Part shown: in pieces, positions 33,327-37,280 of the stretch
Numbering within the stretch: position 1 is the stretch's first letter
Layout: each line of letters begins with the position of its first letter
NCBI GenBank assembly: GCA_945872355.1
Contig: CAMBZU010000031.1
Span: 1 to 37,280 of the forward strand
DNA: 37,280 bases
Direction of reading: 5' to 3'
Source: Chitinophaga pinensis
GTDB taxonomy: Bacteria > Bacteroidota > Bacteroidia > UBA4408
The notes under the pieces: generated by a model
Seen by the model: only the letters and a program-made list of their open reading frames with translations
The model's database searches: none
Told to the model about the DNA's origin: nothing
Made by a program: the position numbers and the translations under genes

Positions 33327-35357
33327 TTACTCTTCGTCTTCATCACCATTTTGAATTTTTGGTGCTTTTTTAGATTTAGAATCTTCCTTAGGAACATAAT
33401 CTTCTCTTAAAACTTTAAATTCAGATCTTCTATTTTTTTGATGCGCAGCTTCTTTTTCTTCTTCACTTGCCATAGCCGCAATTTCTTTATCGCTTATTAA
33501 TGGACGATTTTCGCCATATCCTTTTGCCACCATTCTATCACCAGCAATATCTTTAGAAACTAAATAATCTACAACACTTTGAGCACGTTTTTGAGCCAAA
33601 ATCTCATTTGATTTATTATCACCTCTGGTATCAGTGTGAGAGCCTAATTCAATTACTAAATTTGGATTCTGGTTTAAAGTTTTAACCAAGCCAGTCAAAG
33701 AATCTTGATATTGCGGTTTCAAATCCCAAGCAGCTAAATCATAAAGAATATCTGGTAAACGAATAGGATCTTTTTTGATTGACTTAAGCGCTAAGTCTTT
33801 GGTAAAATCTGTTTGAGTTTCAATAGCAACTGTAGTGAAGTCTTTAGCGTCTGATAAATATTTTTCCATTGCAGCTGAAACAGTGTAGGAAACATTCGCA
33901 TTTACATAGCGCTTTCCATCTGGGGTAAAATCGTAACGGTAATTACCAGTTGCATCAGCTTTTACTTCAACACTAGAACCATCAGAACCTATTAATTTTA
34001 CAGTTGCACCAATTACTGGTTCACCGCTATCAACATCTTTTACTACACCTGTTAAAGAAAATAATACTGGAGGTAATCTAAACTCATAAATATCATCCAT
34101 TCCTTTACCACCAGCGCGACTTGAAGTAAAGAAACCGTTTTCATTTTTAGCTTCGATACAAATTCCAAAATCATCTGCAGCAGAGTTGATAGGGAATTTT
34201 AAATTTTCTGGAACACTAAAAGCATCACCTGAAATTGGCGCTTTAAAATTATCTAAACCTCCCATACCAATTAATCCATTTGAAGCGAAGTAAAGCGCAT
34301 TATCAGTAATATAAGGGAACATTTCATCGCCAGCAGTATTAATCATTGGGCCTAAGTTAATAGGATCGCCAACTGCCTTGTGTTGCTTATCTAATTTCAC
34401 TTTCCATAAATCTTTTCCGCCTAAGCCGCCTGGCATATCAGAAGCAAAGTATAAAAAAGTTTGGTCTGCATTTATTGCTGGATGACCTACCGTAAATGAA
34501 TCAGCACATAATACTATTTCCTCTGCAGGTCCCCAACCATTTCCTTTTTTGGTGCAAGCCATAATCATACAACCTAAAGTTTTCTTGGTTTCTTTTGGAC
34601 ATCTAGTAAAATAAACAACGTCTCTTTTTTTGCTGAAAACCATTGCACCTTCGCCCTCACCAGTATTTATAATACGATCTACAGGAGCTGGTGTATTCCA
34701 AGCACCCTTTTTGTCACGTCTTACTTCGTATATATCAGAAAATGATTGACCAGTTGTTCCATCTGTACCACTACCAGCAGCACCTTCTCTCATTGAAGAA
34801 AACCAAATGGTAGTATATTTTTTATCGGCATAACTTGGTGAAAAATCTAACACCTTACTATTGAAAGGACAAATTGTAACTTCATGTCTGGTAGGTGAAT
34901 CTTTCCATTTTTGTGCAATTGTACAAGATTTAACACCGTCGTCACCTCTTGGATCACTTGGTACTAATTTTTTGTAAGCTTCATAAGAAGTCATTGCATC
35001 TGTATACTTTTCTTGTGCCTTTTGACAATCGGCAATAAAAAGTTGCGCACGAGGGTCAGGATATTTTGATTTTACACATTTAGTGTAGCTGCTTTCAGCA
35101 TTTTTCATATCATTGATATGCTTGTAACACTCACCAAGTTTAAACAAAACCTCAGCTTTTAAAGTTTTATTGTCAATTTTAGTTAGTGCTTTTTTGTAAA
35201 GCTCTATAGCTTCACTCCATTGCCAATTATCGTAAGCTGTATCAGCTTTTTTTGTTTTGGTTGATTGCGCAAATGAATTAACACTGATGAAAAGTGTTAA
35301 TGTTAAAAAACACAAAAGTTTGCTTATTCTCATAGATGTATTGTTTGATTTTTTCAT
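33327..35357 (-). CDS. PorE-like OmpA/PD40/TPR envelope protein, second copy
   Basis: 676 residues, or eight fewer from the ATG at 35333, whose product MRISKLLCF... also gives a good signal peptide (cleavage near SFAQ). A TPR region (about 37-145, WSEAIELYKKAL, LFKLGECYKHINDMKNAESSY) precedes a PD40 propeller (about 165-430, PAINADQTFLYFASDMPGGLGGKDLW), a carboxypeptidase-regulatory-like domain (VVKDVDSGEPVIGATVKLIG) and an OmpA domain with LGSHTDTRGDNKSNEILAQKRAQSV split across its peptidoglycan motif. It ends in an acidic Lys/Glu/Asp tail. The layout matches PorE of T9SS, as does the copy at 1609-3594; which of the two serves T9SS cannot be decided. Confidence 0.87.
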   Translation of the reverse strand: MKKSNNTSMRISKLLCFLTLTLFISVNSFAQSTKTKKADTAYDNWQWSEAIELYKKALTKIDNKTLKAEVLFKLGECYKHINDMKNAESSYTKCVKSKYPDPRAQLFIADCQKAQEKYTDAMTSYEAYKKLVPSDPRGDDGVKSCTIAQKWKDSPTRHEVTICPFNSKVLDFSPSYADKKYTTIWFSSMREGAAGSGTDGTTGQSFSDIYEVRRDKKGAWNTPAPVDRIINTGEGEGAMVFSKKRDVVYFTRCPKETKKTLGCMIMACTKKGNGWGPAEEIVLCADSFTVGHPAINADQTFLYFASDMPGGLGGKDLWKVKLDKQHKAVGDPINLGPMINTAGDEMFPYITDNALYFASNGLIGMGGLDNFKAPISGDAFSVPENLKFPINSAADDFGICIEAKNENGFFTSSRAGGKGMDDIYEFRLPPVLFSLTGVVKDVDSGEPVIGATVKLIGSDGSSVEVKADATGNYRYDFTPDGKRYVNANVSYTVSAAMEKYLSDAKDFTTVAIETQTDFTKDLALKSIKKDPIRLPDILYDLAAWDLKPQYQDSLTGLVKTLNQNPNLVIELGSHTDTRGDNKSNEILAQKRAQSVVDYLVSKDIAGDRMVAKGYGENRPLISDKEIAAMASEEEKEAAHQKNRRSEFKVLREDYVPKEDSKSKKAPKIQNGDEDEE

Positions 35358-35424
35358 AAAAACGGAGGCTAATGTAACTAAATTATTAAATATTACACTA
35401 AAAGTTTTTATTATTTTTGAAAAC

Positions 35425-35455
35425 TTGGTATAAATCAGAATGTTAATTTACTTTG
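35425..35455 (+). promoter_or_regulatory. Promoter for the DUF2461 operon
   Basis: TTG (35425-35427), 20 bases, then TTACTTTG (35448-35455), one change from TAnnTTTG. The start of transcription near 35462 favours the ATG at 35480 over the TTG at 35453. Confidence 0.5.
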
Positions 35456-35479
35456 CGAGCCTTTATTAATAGCTATTTT

Positions 35480-36142
35480 ATGATTAGTACACGAACAATT
35501 AATTTTTTAAACGATTTGAAGTTAAACAACAACCGTGATTGGTTTTTGACTAAAAACATTGATTACAAAGCTGCAAAACAGGAATATATTGACTTCATTA
35601 AAAAAGTTATAACACAATTAAGCCACAAGGCAAAAGAATATTCAGAAATAGAGGCAAGCAAATGCTTATTTAGAATTAACAGAGATGTTAGGTTTTCGAA
35701 CAACAAAGCACCTTACAAAACCAATTTTGGCGCCAGCATTAATACTTTTGGCAAAAAGTCGCCCAAGGCTGGCTTATATATACATATTGAGCCTGGGGTT
35801 TCTTTTATTGGCGGTGGTATTTATATGCCCGCTTCCGATATCTTATTTAAAGTAAGACAAGAAATTGATTATAACTTTAAAGAATTTAGCAATATCATAG
35901 AACATAAAGATTTTGTGAAACATTATGGCCAACTATATATGAGTGAAGCATTAAAAAATCCGCCAAGAGGATTTGATAAAGAAAATGCAGCTATTGATTT
36001 TTTAAAACTTAAAAGCTTTGTTGCATTTGCTAACTTTAGCGATAAAGAAATTCTTAAATCAGATTTTGCTGACCAGGTGTCAACAAAATTACTGGCATTG
36101 CTTCCATTCATCAATTTTATCAACAAAGGTATAGATGATTAA
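35480..36142 (+). CDS. DUF2461-domain protein
   Basis: 220 residues from the ATG at 35480. The frame is open from a TTG at 35453, which lies inside the promoter box. It matches DUF2461 (TIGR02453): LNDLKLNNNRDWFLTKN, SKCLFRINRDVRFSNNKAPYKTNFG, YIHIEPGVSFIGGGIYMPAS, then PPRGFD and FVAFANFSDKEIL. The family is cytosolic and its activity is unknown. Its stop codon overlaps the start of the next gene by eight bases (ATGATTAA), so translation is probably coupled. Confidence 0.88.
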   Translation: MISTRTINFLNDLKLNNNRDWFLTKNIDYKAAKQEYIDFIKKVITQLSHKAKEYSEIEASKCLFRINRDVRFSNNKAPYKTNFGASINTFGKKSPKAGLYIHIEPGVSFIGGGIYMPASDILFKVRQEIDYNFKEFSNIIEHKDFVKHYGQLYMSEALKNPPRGFDKENAAIDFLKLKSFVAFANFSDKEILKSDFADQVSTKLLALLPFINFINKGIDD

Positions 36143-37055
36143 AATTAAAAATAAAATACTTGGCCTTGTGCTAAGATGTTTATTAGGTGCATTATTCATT
36201 TTTTCGGGCATCACAAAATTATTTCCAATTCATTTAACAGAACTTAATTTAGTTTACAACCATATTACAAATTGGACTTATAGTCCTTATATGGCCAGAA
36301 TTTTAATTATTTCAGAAGTTGTAATAGGATTGGCGCTCATTTTTGGTATTTATCTTAAAAAAATAACCATTCGTGCTGCGCTAACATTAACTGTTATTTT
36401 TTCTGTTTATTTAATGGTATTGCTTGTTAACGATGGCAATAATCACAATTGCGGTTGTTTTGGGAATGTATTACCTATGACTTCCCTTGAATCGTTAATT
36501 AAAAACATATTTATCATTTTACTTTTACTATATCTTGGAAAAATTTCTGAATTAAAAAATATAAAACTTTCCAATTTATTTTTTATACTTTCTTCGGTTA
36601 GTGCTTGTTTTCTTATACTTTTTTTATTCCCAATATATACCTGGTTAAATGTAGATGCAACACCTCAAAAAACGGTTCCATTTGATTTTACCACTCAAAT
36701 AGTATTCAATAATAATGCATCAATTAATTTGAAAGATGGTAAAAAAATCATAGGTGTTTTTAACATGTCTTGCGATAATTGCAGAGAGGTGGCATTTAAA
36801 TTTGGCATCTTAGCCAAACAAAATAAGTTAAATAATATTTATCTATTAATTGTTGGTGATGCAGATGAAATAAGCAAATTTTTAGATGAAACACATTTAA
36901 ATTTCCCTTTTAAAAGGTACACATTCTTTGAATTTGTTAAGCGCTACCCACATTCTACATGGCCCTGGATAATATATAGCGAAGATGGAGTAATTAAAAA
37001 ACAATGGATTTATGAAACCTTTGATGTGAAAAACTTTATTGAACAATTAAAATAG
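36135..37055 (+). CDS. MauE/DoxX membrane protein fused to a thioredoxin-like domain
   Basis: 306 residues. The N-terminal half (about 1-165) has four or five membrane helices with the DoxX/MauE phrase LLGALFIFSGITKLFP and a redox Cys pair NCGCFG (Cys106, Cys108), at the end of a loop as in VKOR-like and MauE proteins. The C-terminal half (about 180-306) is thioredoxin-like, with GVFNMSCDNC (Cys213, Cys216), a strand pattern LIVGD and a Pro in WPWII. By family logic this could relay electrons between membrane carriers and periplasmic thiols. The substrate is unknown. It overlaps the DUF2461 gene by eight bases. Confidence 0.82.
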   Translation: MIKIKNKILGLVLRCLLGALFIFSGITKLFPIHLTELNLVYNHITNWTYSPYMARILIISEVVIGLALIFGIYLKKITIRAALTLTVIFSVYLMVLLVNDGNNHNCGCFGNVLPMTSLESLIKNIFIILLLLYLGKISELKNIKLSNLFFILSSVSACFLILFLFPIYTWLNVDATPQKTVPFDFTTQIVFNNNASINLKDGKKIIGVFNMSCDNCREVAFKFGILAKQNKLNNIYLLIVGDADEISKFLDETHLNFPFKRYTFFEFVKRYPHSTWPWIIYSEDGVIKKQWIYETFDVKNFIEQLK

Positions 37056-37061
37056 ATTTTA

Positions 37062-37090
37062 TTGGAGTTTCTAAAAGTTTTATACATTTG
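37062..37090 (+). promoter_or_regulatory. Promoter for the C-terminal lipoprotein gene
   Basis: TTG (37062-37064), 18 bases, TACATTTG (37083-37090). Exact -7 consensus, correct spacing, 34 bases before the ATG at 37125. It lies seven bases after the stop of the MauE/DoxX gene. Confidence 0.7.
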
Positions 37091-37124
37091 CCGTAAATAT
37101 TTATTAACCATAAAAAACAAACAA

Positions 37125-37280
37125 ATGAAAAAATTAGTATTATCAATCGCAGCTTTAGCTTTAGTAGCTACAACAATGACTTCTTGCAAAAAAGAATACA
37201 CTTGTTCTTGCACAATTTTAGGTACAACTACTGACACTAAACTTGAAAAAATGTCAAAATCTGACGCAGAAGCTAAATGT
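37125..37280 (+). CDS. Small lipoprotein, 5' part only
   Basis: The ATG at 37125 opens a frame that runs to the window edge: 52 residues are visible. MKKLVLSIAALALVATTMTSC is a signal peptide with a lipobox Cys at 21, followed by KKEYTCSCTI and a Lys/Asp-rich stretch ending KC. This CKKEYTCSC start is typical of short Bacteroidota lipoproteins of unknown function. The gene has its own promoter. The 3' end lies outside the window. Confidence 0.8.
   Translation, partial: MKKLVLSIAALALVATTMTSCKKEYTCSCTILGTTTDTKLEKMSKSDAEAKC

Noticed and set aside
1..37280. CRISPR array, tRNA, rRNA, prophage or restriction system
   Set aside because: I read both strands for spaced direct repeats, tRNA-like cloverleaf ends and typical defence or phage proteins and saw none.

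Overview
The window is AT-rich chromosomal DNA from a member of the Bacteroidota. The assignment rests on several independent signs: two proteins with C-terminal type IX secretion (T9SS) sorting domains, two TPR/PD40/OmpA cell-envelope proteins, Bacteroidota-style promoters (TAnnTTTG -7 boxes, some with an upstream TTG), almost no Shine-Dalgarno signals, and a Bacteroidota-type PurM. Genus cannot be fixed from the sequence. No rRNA, tRNA, CRISPR array, prophage or complete insertion sequence was seen.

Layout. 1-7.6 kb, all minus strand: a duplicated terminator unit, a small T9SS-secreted protein, a PorE-like OmpA protein, an AsmA-like protein with a long charged tail, and a lipoprotein. 7.7-10.5 kb, minus: panB followed by an amino-acid permease, probably one operon. 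10.55-15.0 kb: a decayed aminotransferase fragment, then a plus-strand block with two related structured leaders, one before a pair of uncharacterised small genes and one before metK-DUF3293, ending at a terminator that runs into the 3' end of a convergent aminotransferase. 15.1-17.6 kb: a small accessory island between two short transposon-like elements, with a membrane protein, a probable gene remnant and a lipoprotein archaemetzincin. 17.6-20.9 kb: a large T9SS protein with BNR-like repeats. 21-25.3 kb: a TIGR03643 protein, a WbpD/WbpB-like sugar-modification pair, 3-hydroxybutyryl-CoA dehydrogenase and a YceI protein. 25.5-35.4 kb, minus: alpha-2-macroglobulin, dnaB, purM and a second PorE-like OmpA protein. 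35.4 kb to the end, plus: DUF2461, a MauE/DoxX-thioredoxin fusion, and the start of a lipoprotein.

Most of the genes are housekeeping or envelope genes. The more unusual content lies between them. (1) Two copies of a structured RNA leader, with a compensatory base change, lie upstream of an unknown gene pair and of metK; this is a candidate SAM- or methionine-responsive element that does not fit the S-box as I know it. (2) Five short non-coding elements of about 125 bp form two sequence families. They share TACCrAT termini and a TTA target duplication, which suggests one transposase in trans. (3) A vestigial copy of the aminotransferase 3' end lies 3.3 kb from the intact gene. (4) An archaemetzincin carries a lipoprotein signal. 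None of these was tested computationally; all come from reading and aligning by eye.
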